Assembly (NCBI RefSeq): GCF_028745515.1
Contig: NZ_JAQZSG010000003.1
Coordinates: 124,001 to 188,000, forward strand
Source of the DNA: Paenibacillus thermotolerans
GTDB taxonomy: Bacteria > Bacillota > Bacilli > Paenibacillales > YIM-B00363
Length of the DNA stretch: 64,000 bases
Direction: 5' to 3'
The first letter of the stretch is position 1. The number at the start of each line of letters is the position of its first letter. Shown here piece after piece: positions 16,222-25,838 of the stretch. Below the pieces are notes generated by a model. The model was not told the origin of the DNA and made no database searches. It was given only the letters and a program-made list of their open reading frames with translations. The translations under genes and the position numbers were made by a program.

Positions 16222-17202
16222 CTATAACACGATTCTTTGATTTTCGGCATCCGACAAAAACAGCGCGTCGATCGCTTTCTGATTATGTATGGCGTCGCCG
16301 ATCCCGTACGGATGCGCTTCTCCCTTTAGCACGCAAGCGGCGAACTCCTCCGCTTGATCGGTGTAAAACTGAATCCGGTCCGTCGCCCAAGTCCGCTCCT
16401 CAGACGGTGACGGTCCTTGAGCACGAATCGTCAATTGATCCGGCGTTACGTCGAACCGGACATCGATCTTCCCTTCGCTCCCCAGAAGCGAATAAAAAGA
16501 ACCGAGCTTCATATCGAGAGCGGAGCTGATGTGCGACACTTTCCCTCCGCTGAAATAAAGAGCTCCCGCAAACCGCCGGTCCACGCCGGTCCGCTCGTCC
16601 CAGAACGCCTTTCCTTCCGCCTCCGTCGGCTCTTCCCCCATGAAGTACCGGCTCCAAGCGACCGGATAGCACCCGACATCATACAGCGAGCCGCCGCCCC
16701 ATTCCTTGACCAGCCTTGTGCTGGCTGCGTCCGCCGCAAAGGAGAAGTGGGCGTGCATCATCGTGAGTTCCCCGATCCGTCCCTCCTCCACCATCTTCTT
16801 TACGCCCGCGTGACCGGGATGGTAGCGCCATGCATGCGCTTCGGCGATTTGAACGCCGCTTCCCTCCGCGGCGGATCGGATGGCAAGCGCCTCACGCATG
16901 TTTAAAGCGAACGGCTTTTCAAGCAAAACGTGTTTGCCGGCGTTAGCCGCCTTTACGGCCCATTCCATGTGAAGATGGTTTAACAGCGCGATGTAAACCG
17001 CGTCGATCTCCGGATCGTCAATGAGCGCTTGATAGCCGTCATAGGCTCTTTCGACTCCGAAGGCCTCCGCCGCTTTCCTGCCGTTCTCAACGTTCCGGCC
17101 GGCTACGCCGAACCAAACGCCGTTCGTCGTTCTTCGGATCGCTACGCCGGTTTTTTGAATGATTTTGCCCGTGCCCAGTACTCCCCATCTCAGCTTCTTC
17201 AT
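16222..17202 (-). CDS. Gfo/Idh/MocA family oxidoreductase
   Basis: This 326-residue NAD(P)-dependent oxidoreductase has the N-terminal dinucleotide motif GVLGTGKI at 7-14 and the catalytic-lysine motif GKHVLLEKPFALN near 90. The C-terminal alpha/beta domain carries GGGSLYDVGCYPV, typical of the glucose-fructose oxidoreductase/trans-dihydrodiol dehydrogenase branch. No hydrolase or transporter lies in the same transcription unit, so its sugar substrate is unknown. Length is normal for the family. Confidence 0.85.
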   Translation of the reverse strand: MKKLRWGVLGTGKIIQKTGVAIRRTTNGVWFGVAGRNVENGRKAAEAFGVERAYDGYQALIDDPEIDAVYIALLNHLHMEWAVKAANAGKHVLLEKPFALNMREALAIRSAAEGSGVQIAEAHAWRYHPGHAGVKKMVEEGRIGELTMMHAHFSFAADAASTRLVKEWGGGSLYDVGCYPVAWSRYFMGEEPTEAEGKAFWDERTGVDRRFAGALYFSGGKVSHISSALDMKLGSFYSLLGSEGKIDVRFDVTPDQLTIRAQGPSPSEERTWATDRIQFYTDQAEEFAACVLKGEAHPYGIGDAIHNQKAIDALFLSDAENQRIVL

Positions 17203-17252
17203 GTTTCTTCCCCTCCCTCGGAAAGCCTTTGTTACCCATTTTACCAGAAAAA

Positions 17253-17290
17253 AAAGAACCGTACGGCAATAACGGCCGGATCGGTTCTAT
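17253..17290 (-). terminator. Rho-independent terminator of yebC
   Basis: On the minus strand AGAACCG (17288-17282) pairs with CGGTTCT (17261-17255), with an inner CCGGCCG stretch, and is followed directly by eight T. Confidence 0.85.
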
Positions 17291-17300
17291 AATTTCAAAT

Positions 17301-18023
17301 TTATTCGTCTTCGAATTCAACATTGTGATACACCTGTTGAACGTCCTCCAAATCTTCCAAAGCGTCTATCAATTTTTCGAATTGCGCTTGCGCATCCTCC
17401 GGAAGCGTAACGTAATTTTGAGGAAGCATCGTCAGCTCCGCGACCGTGAATTCGGTAACGCCGGCGTTCTTGAACGCTTCCTGCACCGCATGGAACTGAT
17501 CCGGCTCGGCATAGACGATGACCGCCTCCTCTTCTTCGGCGATGTCCCGAACGTCCACATCCGCTTCCATCAACAGCTCGAGCACCTCGTCGGACGATTT
17601 TCCCGTGACGCCGATTACGGCCGTCGGGTCGAACATATAGGAAACGGATCCGCTGACGCCCATGCTTCCGCCGTTTTTGGTGAAAGCGGCGCGTACGTTG
17701 GAAACCGTGCGGTTTACCTTATTCGTCAGCGCGTCGACGATAACCATCGACCCGTTCGGCCCGAAGCCTTCATAACGGAGATCCTCATACTTCTCGTCCG
17801 AACTGCCTTTGGCCTTATCCAGCGCCCGGTCGATGATCGCCTTCGGCACATTGTATGTTTTGGCGCGTTCCAGCACCACTCGCAACGCTTGATTGGATTC
17901 GGGATTCGGCTCGCCCTTCTTGGCCGCCACATAAATTTCGATCCCGAACTTGGCGTATATCCGGCTATTGTTTGCGTCTTTCGAAGCTTTCTTGTCTTTA
18001 ATGTTGTTCCACTTACGACCCAT
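17301..18023 (-). CDS. yebC: YebC/PmpR family protein
   Basis: This 240-residue protein begins [16 protein letters not shown] and carries [22 protein letters not shown], characteristic of the YebC/TACO1 family. Members act as DNA-binding regulators or help ribosomes translate difficult proline-containing stretches. Length and domain content are normal. It has its own promoter and terminator and looks like a single housekeeping gene. Confidence 0.9.
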   Translation of the reverse strand: MGRKWNNIKDKKASKDANNSRIYAKFGIEIYVAAKKGEPNPESNQALRVVLERAKTYNVPKAIIDRALDKAKGSSDEKYEDLRYEGFGPNGSMVIVDALTNKVNRTVSNVRAAFTKNGGSMGVSGSVSYMFDPTAVIGVTGKSSDEVLELLMEADVDVRDIAEEEEAVIVYAEPDQFHAVQEAFKNAGVTEFTVAELTMLPQNYVTLPEDAQAQFEKLIDALEDLEDVQQVYHNVEFEDE

Positions 18024-18089
18024 GCTTTACCCGCTTTCTTTAGTAACTTGGATTTCGACGAAACGCGAATGATAATATTTATGCAATAC

Positions 18090-18119
18090 ATTATATCCTT
18101 TTCGACGGGACGAGGACAA
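18090..18119 (-). promoter_or_regulatory. Sigma-A promoter of yebC
   Basis: Minus-strand TTGTCC (18119-18114) and TATAAT (18095-18090) are spaced by 18 bases, about 65 bases upstream of the start. A plus-strand TATAAT at 18198-18203 may serve the GH78 gene but lacks a clear -35 box. Confidence 0.65.
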
Positions 18120-18248
18120 GCTTAATCCGCACGGCAACTTGTCCGTATCCCCCTGCTGCATGTCCGATTTCCCCCTTCCTTCCTTGCGTTCTTTCTATAT
18201 AATGAAAATGACTGCTGCGAAAATAATGGAAATAAGGAGATATTCGTC

Positions 18249-21125
18249 ATGGAGAGCATCGGATTGCCGGAATGGAAAGCATCATGGATTTGGGGAAGCG
18301 GACCGCAAAGTCCGAGAAACGAATGGCGCTGCTTCCGCAGGGCCGTTACGCCGCAGGGGAAGATCGGACAAGCCTCGCTTCGCATAACGGCGGATTCCCG
18401 CTATGTGCTGTTTGTAGGAGGCAAGCAAATCGGCCGCGGCCCCGTGCGCTCTTGGCCCTTCGAATTGGCTTACGACGAGTACGAGGTCGGACATTTGCTC
18501 GAGCCGGGGAAAGAAACGGTCATTGCCGTACTCGTGATGCACTACGGCATATCGACCTTTCAATATGTGCGGGGACGGGGCGGGCTGCTGCTGCAGCTGG
18601 ATGCGCATGACGGCGATCCGTTAACGCTGTCGACGGACTCGAGTTGGAGAACGTCCGTTCATCCGTGGTACGATTCCAGCTCGTCCCGCATCTCTTGCCA
18701 GCTCGGATTTACGGAGGTTGTCGATGCAAGAAACGGAGACGGGTCGTGGACGGAAGCCGGATACGACGACAGCCGATGGGAACAGGCCGTAACGATCGGT
18801 CCCGCCGGCATGGAGCCGTGGACAAAGCTGATCAAGCGCCCCATCCCGTATCTTACGGAGGAGCCCGTCTATCCGGCGCGCGTCGAAAGCATAAGCGCGG
18901 TGAAGCCGCCCGTATGGAGCGCGGTGCTCGACTTGCGCGGCATCATGGTGCCGGAAAGCGCGGAGCATGCGAACAACGTGCAGTTTATCGGATACGTGGC
19001 GGCGAATGTGCGGCTTAAGAAGTCCGCCTCGTTTACGATCGGAATCGCGGATAACGGAAGAATACCGTATAAGCTTTATATCGACGGACGGCTGTGCGAA
19101 GCGGAAAGCTTCTTCGGCGAGCATCCGGAACGGTTCGTTACGTTGCCGCTGGAGGAAGGCGAACACTTTCTGCTGATCGACGTATCCGCCGTCAGCCACG
19201 GTCACGGCTTCCATATCGGCTTCGACTGCAGCGAGCCGTTCGAGGTAAGCTCGCCTGACGGCGGAGACGCGCCTTTCACGGCCATCGGTCCGTTCGGCAC
19301 GGCCGAATTTATCGATCATCGGCCCGGTCGCGGCGTTACGGACATTCACTCCGATTTCGAACGGATTCGCGGCGTATCGTCCGCCGAACAGCTGCAGCCG
19401 TTCGAAGCATGGATTCGGCCGATCGAACCGCGGTTTGTCAATCGGAACGACGTATTCACCGCCTCCGTGTGGAAAGTACGGGAGCAGACGCACTCCGTTC
19501 CTGCCTCAATGCAGCATGCCGTCATTGCAGGGCCTGACAGTGCTTGGGTTCCGGCGTACGACGGCATGGATACGGAAATCGTCATCGACTTCGGTCGCGA
19601 GCTGTCCGGCTACGTCAGCTTTGAACTCGATGCGGCCGCCGGAACGGTTGTGGACGGATACGGCTTCGAATATATGAAGGACGGCTGGCGGCAGCAAACG
19701 TATGAACTGGACAATACGTTCCGGTACACGTGCCGCGAAGGCCGGCAATCGTATACGTCCTTCGTCAGGAGAGGCTTGCGTTACGTTGCATTGACATTTC
19801 GGAGTGCGCAGCGTCCCGTAAAGCTGTACGAGGTGAAGCTGCTGCAAAGCAATTATCCGGTGGCGGAGGTCGGCAAATTCCGCTCCAGCGATGCGCTGCT
19901 GAACGACATATGGAGCATCAGCCGCGATACGGCGCGGCTTTGCATGGAGGACACGTTCGTCGACTGCCCGGCTTACGAGCAGGCGTTCTGGGTCGGAGAC
20001 GCGCGCAACGAGGCGCTCGTCAACTATTACGCCTTCGGCGCGCAGGAAATAGTGGAGCGCTGTCTAAAGCTGGTGCCCGGCTCCTCCTTTCAAACGCCGT
20101 TATATGCGGACCAGGTGCCTAGCGGCTGGAATAGCGTCATTCCGAACTGGACGTTCTTCTGGGTTTCCGCGTGCCGCGAGTATTACCGCTACAACGGCAA
20201 TCCGGCGTTTATCGCGGACATTTGGCCGCACGTGAAGCTTACGCTAACGCAATATTTGAGCAAAATGAACGAACAAGGGCTTTTCGTGCATAACGGCTGG
20301 AACCTGCTGGACTGGGCTCCTTTCGAACAGCCGTGGGGCGGCGTCGTCACTCCGCAAAATATGTTTTTCGTGAAGGCGCTCCGGGAAGGCGCGGAAATCG
20401 GAGCGCTGGCCGGCGACACCGAGCAGGCGGAGCGATTTGCAGACGCGGCCGTAAAGCTGCGCGAGGCGATCGATACTTATCTTTGGGACCCGGCGCGCGA
20501 AGCTTACCTGGACTGCATTCACGCGGACGGCAAGCCTTCCGCCACCCTAAGCGCGCAGTCTCAGATCGTAGCGTATCTATGCGACATTCCGGCCGGCGAT
20601 CGGAAAACCAAGGTCGAGCAGTACGTCGTGAATCCTCCCGCATCGTTCGTTCAAGTCGGAAGCCCCTTCATGTCTTTCTTCTATTATGAAGCACTGGCCA
20701 AGCTGGGACGGCTCGACATTCTTATGAACGATCTGCGCCAAAATTACGGCTTTATGATCGAAAACGACGCAACGAGCTGCTGGGAAATGTATCCGTGGAG
20801 CGGTCATGTCACGAATCCGAACATGTTGACCCGCAGCCATTGCCACGCTTGGTCGGCCGGCCCCGCTTACTTCCTTGGCGCGTATGTGCTTGGAGTGCAG
20901 GGGCTTGCGCCGGGGTGGTCCAGCGTACGGGTCTCCCCGCAGCCGTGCGGCTTGCAGTGGGCAAGCGGCTCCGTTCCATTGCCGCACGACGGCCGCATCG
21001 ACGTTGCTTGGCGAGTCGTTGAAGAAGGCAAGCTGTCGCTTCGGATCGAGGCGCCGAAGCATGTCGACATTGTCGCCGAAGCGCCGGACGGCTGGGAAAT
21101 GACGGTGGAACGCCGAGTCGTATAA
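18249..21125 (+). CDS. GH78 alpha-L-rhamnosidase-like protein 1
   Basis: This 958-residue enzyme has N-terminal beta-sandwich domains (WKASWIWGSG; SRYVLFVGGKQIGRGP), a GH78 (alpha/alpha)6 barrel from about 545 and a C-terminal beta-domain. The substrate-binding acids of characterised GH78 rhamnosidases occur at the same spacing: D572, E577 and D584 in DCPAYEQAFWVGD. The catalytic Glu corresponds to E846 in SCWEMYPW. No signal peptide is seen, so it should act on imported rhamnosides. AAGGAG precedes the ATG. It stands alone on the plus strand but shares function with the second GH78 gene of the rhamnose locus downstream. Confidence 0.85.
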   Translation: MESIGLPEWKASWIWGSGPQSPRNEWRCFRRAVTPQGKIGQASLRITADSRYVLFVGGKQIGRGPVRSWPFELAYDEYEVGHLLEPGKETVIAVLVMHYGISTFQYVRGRGGLLLQLDAHDGDPLTLSTDSSWRTSVHPWYDSSSSRISCQLGFTEVVDARNGDGSWTEAGYDDSRWEQAVTIGPAGMEPWTKLIKRPIPYLTEEPVYPARVESISAVKPPVWSAVLDLRGIMVPESAEHANNVQFIGYVAANVRLKKSASFTIGIADNGRIPYKLYIDGRLCEAESFFGEHPERFVTLPLEEGEHFLLIDVSAVSHGHGFHIGFDCSEPFEVSSPDGGDAPFTAIGPFGTAEFIDHRPGRGVTDIHSDFERIRGVSSAEQLQPFEAWIRPIEPRFVNRNDVFTASVWKVREQTHSVPASMQHAVIAGPDSAWVPAYDGMDTEIVIDFGRELSGYVSFELDAAAGTVVDGYGFEYMKDGWRQQTYELDNTFRYTCREGRQSYTSFVRRGLRYVALTFRSAQRPVKLYEVKLLQSNYPVAEVGKFRSSDALLNDIWSISRDTARLCMEDTFVDCPAYEQAFWVGDARNEALVNYYAFGAQEIVERCLKLVPGSSFQTPLYADQVPSGWNSVIPNWTFFWVSACREYYRYNGNPAFIADIWPHVKLTLTQYLSKMNEQGLFVHNGWNLLDWAPFEQPWGGVVTPQNMFFVKALREGAEIGALAGDTEQAERFADAAVKLREAIDTYLWDPAREAYLDCIHADGKPSATLSAQSQIVAYLCDIPAGDRKTKVEQYVVNPPASFVQVGSPFMSFFYYEALAKLGRLDILMNDLRQNYGFMIENDATSCWEMYPWSGHVTNPNMLTRSHCHAWSAGPAYFLGAYVLGVQGLAPGWSSVRVSPQPCGLQWASGSVPLPHDGRIDVAWRVVEEGKLSLRIEAPKHVDIVAEAPDGWEMTVERRVV

Positions 21126-21130
21126 ATTCG

Positions 21131-21175
21131 CGGGCCGCCCCGAGTCTTTCGCGACTCGGGGCGGCCCGTTTGTTT
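21131..21175. terminator. Strong terminator hairpin after GH78 gene 1
   Basis: CGGGCCGCCCCGAGTC (21131-21146) and its exact complement (21153-21168) form a 16-bp stem with a 6-base loop, followed by TTTGTTT. It separates convergent genes. A T-run is present only on the plus strand. Confidence 0.85.
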
Positions 21176-21884
21176 ACTTGCCGCAAGCATCGACGAAAGC
21201 TTGAAACAGCTTTCCCGAATGCGGGTCTGATGTTGTCATGTGCTCCGGGTGCCATTGAACGCCGAGCGCGAACCGGTGCCGCTTGCTCTCGATCGCCTCG
21301 ATGATTCCGTCGCCGGAAACCGCGGAAGCCGTAAATCCGCTGCCGATGTTTCGGACCGCTTGATGATGGAAGCTGTTTACTCTGATCCGTCTTTCGTTCA
21401 TGATGCGGTGCAGCAGCGAATGTTCTTCGATCTCAATCCAATGGCTGCCGTGCCGGACGGGTGCGTTCTGTTTATGCTGAAGCAGATTGCCTTCGTGCTG
21501 GCTGTAAATATCTTGATACATGTCGCCGCCGATGGCGACATTCAACATTTGGCAGCCGCGGCATAGCCCAAGAATCGGTTTGTCGAGCCGCAGCATTTCT
21601 TCAATCATTGCGGTTTCAAAAGCGTCCCGTTCGGGCGTAATTTCGCCTAGCATCGGGTGCGGCTCTTCACCGAACAAATCCGGGTCGATATCCCCTCCCC
21701 CCGTCAGCAGCAGGCCGTCCATCATCGAGGCCAATTGCAAGACAGTACTGCGGTCGGAACTATTCGGCAGCACGAACGCCGCGCCTCCCGCATCCGAAAT
21801 CGCGTATATGTTGCTTTTGTGAACGGTAATCCGGTCGTCGATCAGGCTGGAGGTCACTCCGATTACCGGTTTGCGCTTCATCAT
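21174..21884 (-). CDS. Class I glutamine amidotransferase-like (gamma-Glu-GABA hydrolase family)
   Basis: This protein of about 236 residues resembles PuuD-type gamma-glutamyl-gamma-aminobutyrate hydrolases. The nucleophile Cys is in LGLCRGCQMLN, and the His/Glu pair in GVQWHPEH. PuuD releases GABA in putrescine breakdown, and potABCD lies 5 kb away, but no other puu gene is present. The ATG at 21884 follows AAGGG; an in-frame TTG at 21905 is less likely. It lies 75 bases downstream of the regulator and may be read from the same transcript. Confidence 0.8.
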   Translation of the reverse strand: MMKRKPVIGVTSSLIDDRITVHKSNIYAISDAGGAAFVLPNSSDRSTVLQLASMMDGLLLTGGGDIDPDLFGEEPHPMLGEITPERDAFETAMIEEMLRLDKPILGLCRGCQMLNVAIGGDMYQDIYSQHEGNLLQHKQNAPVRHGSHWIEIEEHSLLHRIMNERRIRVNSFHHQAVRNIGSGFTASAVSGDGIIEAIESKRHRFALGVQWHPEHMTTSDPHSGKLFQAFVDACGK

Positions 21885-21979
21885 ACGTTCCGCCGCCCTT
21901 CGCAAATGGTATCAACCGTATTCATTATATGACGTCGCATGCGGCGGACGTTCTGCGGCAGCTTTCCCTTCCTGCAGAT

Positions 21980-23080
21980 TTAGTCCCCTTGAAGCTCGCT
22001 CGTACTGTCCCGAATGACCAATTTCGGGACGATTTCGTCTTTTACGAGCGATTGCGGCTTTCCCGGAAGCTCGTGCAGCAATATTTCCGCCGCCCTTCGG
22101 CCCATTCGCATCGAATTTTGATTGATCGTCGTCAAATTCGGATGCGTGTATTGGCTGACCGGCATGTCGTCGTAACCGACCAGGCTCACATCTTCGGGAA
22201 CGGAAAGCCCCATTTCCCGCGCCGCTTGCATGGCTCCGATCGCCTTATAATCGCTGGTCGCAAATACAGCGGTCGGCGGCCGGTCGGCGGAAAACAGCTT
22301 TTTGAACCCTTCGTACCCCATTTCCGTGCTCTCGGACGAACCGTCCATCACGCAAACGAGCTCGGACTCGAACGGTATGCGGTGCTGCTGAAGCGCAAGC
22401 CGGTACCCTTGCAAGCGCAATGAAAACTCCTGGTTCAAGTCGATCAGCGATTTGCCTGTCAAAATAATGCCGATCCGTTGATGTCCCAAGGAAATAAGAT
22501 GCTGGGTCGCCAAATATCCGCCGGTTAAATTGTCTACGATCACATAAGGTATATGTAAGTACGGATAATAGAAATGCACGGTCACGATTCGACGGCCTTC
22601 GTTTCTCCACGTTTCGAGCGTCTTCAAATGGAAATCGGGCCGGGTGTTCAATATGAAAGCCGCATTCGGGTCGTCCGGAAGCCGGTCGGAATCGCCGGAA
22701 TCCCACAAATAAAAGTCGACCCCGTTTTCCTCGCAAACCTCTTTGATTCCTTCCAGCATATCGTTCCAAAACCGGAAATTGAATTTATCGATCGAAATTT
22801 GATTGTGCACGAAATAAATCGTTCGGATCGAAACGTCGTCGTCGAGCTGCGGTTTCTTTTCTTTAATGAAGCTGCCTTTGCCCCGAATCCGATAAATGTA
22901 TCCTTCCTTCACCAATTCCGAAAGGGCGCGTCTGGATGTAATTTCGCTTATATTGTACATTTTCGCCAGATCGATTTGCGTCGGCAGCGGATCTCCCGGC
23001 TGAAGCTCTTCGCGTGCGATTTTTCCTTTAATATCGTCGATTATATATTGGTACAATGGGGTTTTCTCGGTTTTATCCAT
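21980..23080 (-). CDS. GntR-HTH/LacI-sensor transcriptional regulator
   Basis: This 366-residue protein combines an N-terminal GntR winged helix (about 8-75: LYQYIIDDIKGKI, PTQIDLAKMYNISEITSRRA, GKGSFI) with a LacI-type periplasmic-binding sensor domain (about 85-355, with PTAVFATSDYKAIG and VSLVGYDD). This is the architecture of the arabinose repressor AraR. It is probably the local repressor of the rhamnose genes upstream, responding to a sugar or sugar acid. Its own promoter has a palindrome over the -10 box, which suggests autoregulation. Its ligand is inferred from context only. Confidence 0.85.
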   Translation of the reverse strand: MDKTEKTPLYQYIIDDIKGKIAREELQPGDPLPTQIDLAKMYNISEITSRRALSELVKEGYIYRIRGKGSFIKEKKPQLDDDVSIRTIYFVHNQISIDKFNFRFWNDMLEGIKEVCEENGVDFYLWDSGDSDRLPDDPNAAFILNTRPDFHLKTLETWRNEGRRIVTVHFYYPYLHIPYVIVDNLTGGYLATQHLISLGHQRIGIILTGKSLIDLNQEFSLRLQGYRLALQQHRIPFESELVCVMDGSSESTEMGYEGFKKLFSADRPPTAVFATSDYKAIGAMQAAREMGLSVPEDVSLVGYDDMPVSQYTHPNLTTINQNSMRMGRRAAEILLHELPGKPQSLVKDEIVPKLVIRDSTSELQGD

Positions 23081-23111
23081 GGTAACGTCATCTCCCGCCC
23101 GTCATGCCTTT

Positions 23112-23141
23112 AAGTATACTTTATGCGACGGCAATGAGCAA
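23112..23141 (-). promoter_or_regulatory. Promoter of the regulator, with a palindrome over the -10 box
   Basis: Minus-strand TTGCTC (23141-23136) and TATACT (23118-23113) are 17 bases apart. The -10 box is embedded in the perfect palindrome AAGTATACTT (23112-23121), whose half-site recurs upstream of GH78 gene 2. Confidence 0.6.
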
Positions 23142-23214
23142 TTCCATACGAATTGGATATAATCGCCGTGCGGGAGTTACATTATGATCGCCCCGGAAGT
23201 CATGCCGGCTTGCA

Positions 23215-23970
23215 TTACATCACAAGCGCCCCGCCGTCTACCGCCAGCAGCGCTCCCGTCACCCACTCGCTGTCGTCCGAGGAGAAAAAGACGGCCGCTT
23301 TCCCCAAATCCTCCGGATCGCCGATTCTTCCCGCCGGCAGAGCTCGGATTTTCGCCTTCGGGACATGCGTCCCCGGAGCGAACTGATGCTTATTGATATC
23401 GGTCGGGACGCCTCCGCATAGAATGCCGTTCACCCGGATGCCGTAGGGCCCGAGCGCAACGGCCATGGAGGAAGTGAGCGAATTGAGCCCTCCTTTGCTG
23501 GCCGCGTAGTGCACTTGCTCCTTGCCTCCGCGAAAAGCGGTCACCGTGCCGATATGAATAATCGTCCCTTTTCCTTGATCCCGCATGTAACGCCCCGCCG
23601 CTTGCGAGCAAAAGAACGCTCCGGCCAAATTGACGTCGATCGTCTTCCGCCACGTCGCTTCATCGATGTCGAAAAAATCCGCAAACGGACAAATGCCGGC
23701 GTTGTTTACCAAAATGTCGATCCGGCCGTACGTTTGAACGACCTCATCGATCATGCGGTCGACCTCTTGTTTATTCGACACGTCCGCACGAAACGGCGCC
23801 GCAAGATAGCCTTCTTTCCTCAGCGCGCCGGCCACCTCGTTCGCCTGCGCCGCATGGCTTGTGTAGTTTACCGCAACAATGGCGCCTTCTTTGGCAAGCT
23901 CCTTGCAGATGCCCGCTCCGATGCCGCGGCTGCCGCCCGTCACCAACGCTACCCGATCCGCTAATTTCAT
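23215..23970 (-). CDS. SDR oxidoreductase, candidate L-rhamnose 1-dehydrogenase
   Basis: This classical 251-residue short-chain dehydrogenase has the cofactor motif TGGSRGIG, NNAG, catalytic YAASK and C-terminal VTGALLAVDGG. The stretch VPTDINK recalls the region after the active site in bacterial L-rhamnose 1-dehydrogenases as I remember them. In the locus it could oxidise L-rhamnose to the 1,4-lactone, upstream of the lactonase and L-rhamnonate dehydratase. It follows the zinc dehydrogenase by 20 bases. Family is certain; substrate is inferred. Confidence 0.8.
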   Translation of the reverse strand: MKLADRVALVTGGSRGIGAGICKELAKEGAIVAVNYTSHAAQANEVAGALRKEGYLAAPFRADVSNKQEVDRMIDEVVQTYGRIDILVNNAGICPFADFFDIDEATWRKTIDVNLAGAFFCSQAAGRYMRDQGKGTIIHIGTVTAFRGGKEQVHYAASKGGLNSLTSSMAVALGPYGIRVNGILCGGVPTDINKHQFAPGTHVPKAKIRALPAGRIGDPEDLGKAAVFFSSDDSEWVTGALLAVDGGALVM

Positions 23971-23990
23971 AGGTCTTCCTCCAGTAGAGT

Positions 23991-25013
23991 TTACGGCTTC
24001 AAAATAATTTTCCCGGCGGCGACCTGACCGTTCACGAGCTCATGGAAGGAACGCGGCCCTTCCGATAACGGGCGGATTTCGGTCCAACCCGCTTCGCTTA
24101 CCTTCCCGGCGGAGAGTAGGTCGAGCGCATCCTGAAAATCCTGGCGGGTATAGCAGAAGGAGCCTTTCACATCCACCTCGGCGCGAATGAACTGATTGAT
24201 CGGGAGGACCGTGCCGTCGATGCCGAGTCCGATATTCATAATGTCGCCGCCGGAATTCACGAGCCGCGCGGCCAGAGACCGCGTTTGCTGAAAACCTGCC
24301 GCATCGATGATGACGTCGATGCCTTTATCCCCGCTTAGCCGCTTGAGCTCCTCTTCTGCGTCCGGCTTGGAGGAGTCGATCGGGATGCCCACTTCAAGCT
24401 TCCGAACCGTTTCGAGCCGCGCCGCGTTCACGTCGAGCACAAACAGCCGCGACGCCCCCAGAATGCGGGCCGACATCGCGGTGAGCAGCCCGATCGCTCC
24501 GGCGCCGATAACGGCGACGTTCGCGAACGCATGGCCTTCCATCGCTCTGCGTGCGGCGCGGAGCGAGCATGCGAGCGGTTCGGTCAGCACGGCCGTCTCA
24601 AACGGAAGATGCTCGGGCAGCACATATACGCCTGCAGCCGGAGCCGTCACATATTCCGCAAAAGCTCCCGGCCGGTGAATGCCGATGATTGTCCGTCCGC
24701 TGCACAGCTGATAAAGTCCTTTATGGCATTGGGCGCATGTTCCGCACGACGACAACGGATTAACGACGACCCGCTGTCCGCGAACGAAGCCCGCCGCCGC
24801 GCTGCCGGTCCGCTCGATCGTCCCCGCAAATTCGTGCCCCATCAGCAGCAGCGGCTTTCTGAGGCTGTTATGCCCCAAATACCCTTCCAATTCGCTGCCG
24901 CAAATGCCCACCGTATCGACCTTGATCAGTACTTCATCTTCAGTCGGCTCCGGCTGCGGCACGTCAATGTAATTCATCCGTTCCGCCGCGGTCCATAGCA
25001 ATGCTTTCATCAT
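23991..25013 (-). CDS. Zinc-dependent medium-chain alcohol dehydrogenase
   Basis: This 340-residue protein of the sorbitol/threonine dehydrogenase type shows the catalytic zinc residues in GICGSE and GHEFAG, a structural zinc site in CGTCAQCHKGLYQLC, and the Rossmann motif GAGAIG near 176. In the proposed rhamnose pathway it could oxidise a 2-keto-3-deoxy-L-rhamnonate intermediate or the free sugar. It lies between the lactonase candidate (39-base gap) and the SDR (20-base gap). Confidence 0.85.
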   Translation of the reverse strand: MMKALLWTAAERMNYIDVPQPEPTEDEVLIKVDTVGICGSELEGYLGHNSLRKPLLLMGHEFAGTIERTGSAAAGFVRGQRVVVNPLSSCGTCAQCHKGLYQLCSGRTIIGIHRPGAFAEYVTAPAAGVYVLPEHLPFETAVLTEPLACSLRAARRAMEGHAFANVAVIGAGAIGLLTAMSARILGASRLFVLDVNAARLETVRKLEVGIPIDSSKPDAEEELKRLSGDKGIDVIIDAAGFQQTRSLAARLVNSGGDIMNIGLGIDGTVLPINQFIRAEVDVKGSFCYTRQDFQDALDLLSAGKVSEAGWTEIRPLSEGPRSFHELVNGQVAAGKIILKP

Positions 25014-25052
25014 TCCCGCGATGCGCCCCTCTCGCTTGATCTGTTCCGCCTC

Positions 25053-25823
25053 TTAGGCGATAATTCCGTCCGGGTATCGTTCCAGAATCCGCTTGTCGTG
25101 ACCGGGCAGCAGCAAATCGCCTTCCGCTTTCAGCCTTCGCAGCGCTTCGACCGATTCGTACAGGCTGACGCCTAGGCCGATCGGGTGATCGAGCTCGATA
25201 TTGTCGTACAAATAAGCGACATCTCCGGTCAAAATCAATCTCCCCTTGGCGGTATGAATTTTCACGGCTTGAGAGCAGCGTGTGTGCCCTTCGGTCCATA
25301 GGACGTCGATCCCGGATAAAACTTCTTCCTCGTCTTCCGCAAGGTGCAGCTGGGAAGCCATGCGGGACGTCATGTAGCCGAGCACGTCCTTCGGAAACAC
25401 GTCGAACACCGGGTGAACCGGAAGTTGCGCAGCTTCCCAGCCTTTCTTGTTGACGACGATTTTGGCTTTGTCGAACAGCTGCACGTTGGCGATATGATCG
25501 TAGTGCAAGTGCGACAAGATGACGATGTCGATGTCGGCCGGCCGCAGTCCGTGCTTCGCCAGCTGTGACAACGTATCTTCGCCCGGCGGCACCGGAAAGC
25601 CCTTTTCGATCGCCCGCGCGCTTTCCTGCAGCTTGCCGGGATAATCGCCGCCCATCCCGGTATCGACCAATACGGTTGCCCCGTTCCCTTGAATGAGCCA
25701 AAAATAACAATACACGTCGACCGTTCGGTCAAAGCCCTTCATATAGAGGAAGACCGGTTCGGGGGCCGTATGCGTTGCCGTTCTTAGACAGCGCACGCTG
25801 TAGACCGATTTCGTTTCTCCCAT
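25053..25823 (-). CDS. Metallo-beta-lactamase-fold hydrolase, candidate sugar lactonase
   Basis: This 256-residue protein has the dinuclear-metal motif SHLHYDH (H105, H107, D109, H110) and VDTGMGGDY, as in AiiA/AttM-like N-acyl-homoserine lactonases. Its position between an L-rhamnonate dehydratase-like gene and two sugar dehydrogenases makes a sugar-lactone (L-rhamnono-lactone) hydrolase more likely than quorum quenching. The gap to the enolase gene is 15 bases. Confidence 0.8.
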   Translation of the reverse strand: MGETKSVYSVRCLRTATHTAPEPVFLYMKGFDRTVDVYCYFWLIQGNGATVLVDTGMGGDYPGKLQESARAIEKGFPVPPGEDTLSQLAKHGLRPADIDIVILSHLHYDHIANVQLFDKAKIVVNKKGWEAAQLPVHPVFDVFPKDVLGYMTSRMASQLHLAEDEEEVLSGIDVLWTEGHTRCSQAVKIHTAKGRLILTGDVAYLYDNIELDHPIGLGVSLYESVEALRRLKAEGDLLLPGHDKRILERYPDGIIA

Positions 25824-25838
25824 CCGCTCCGGCCTCCT

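Noticed and set aside
25053-25823. Quorum-quenching N-acyl-homoserine lactonase
   Set aside because: The fold fits, but the gene is embedded between sugar-acid genes and no acyl-homoserine-lactone system is expected in this lineage; a sugar lactonase is the simpler reading.
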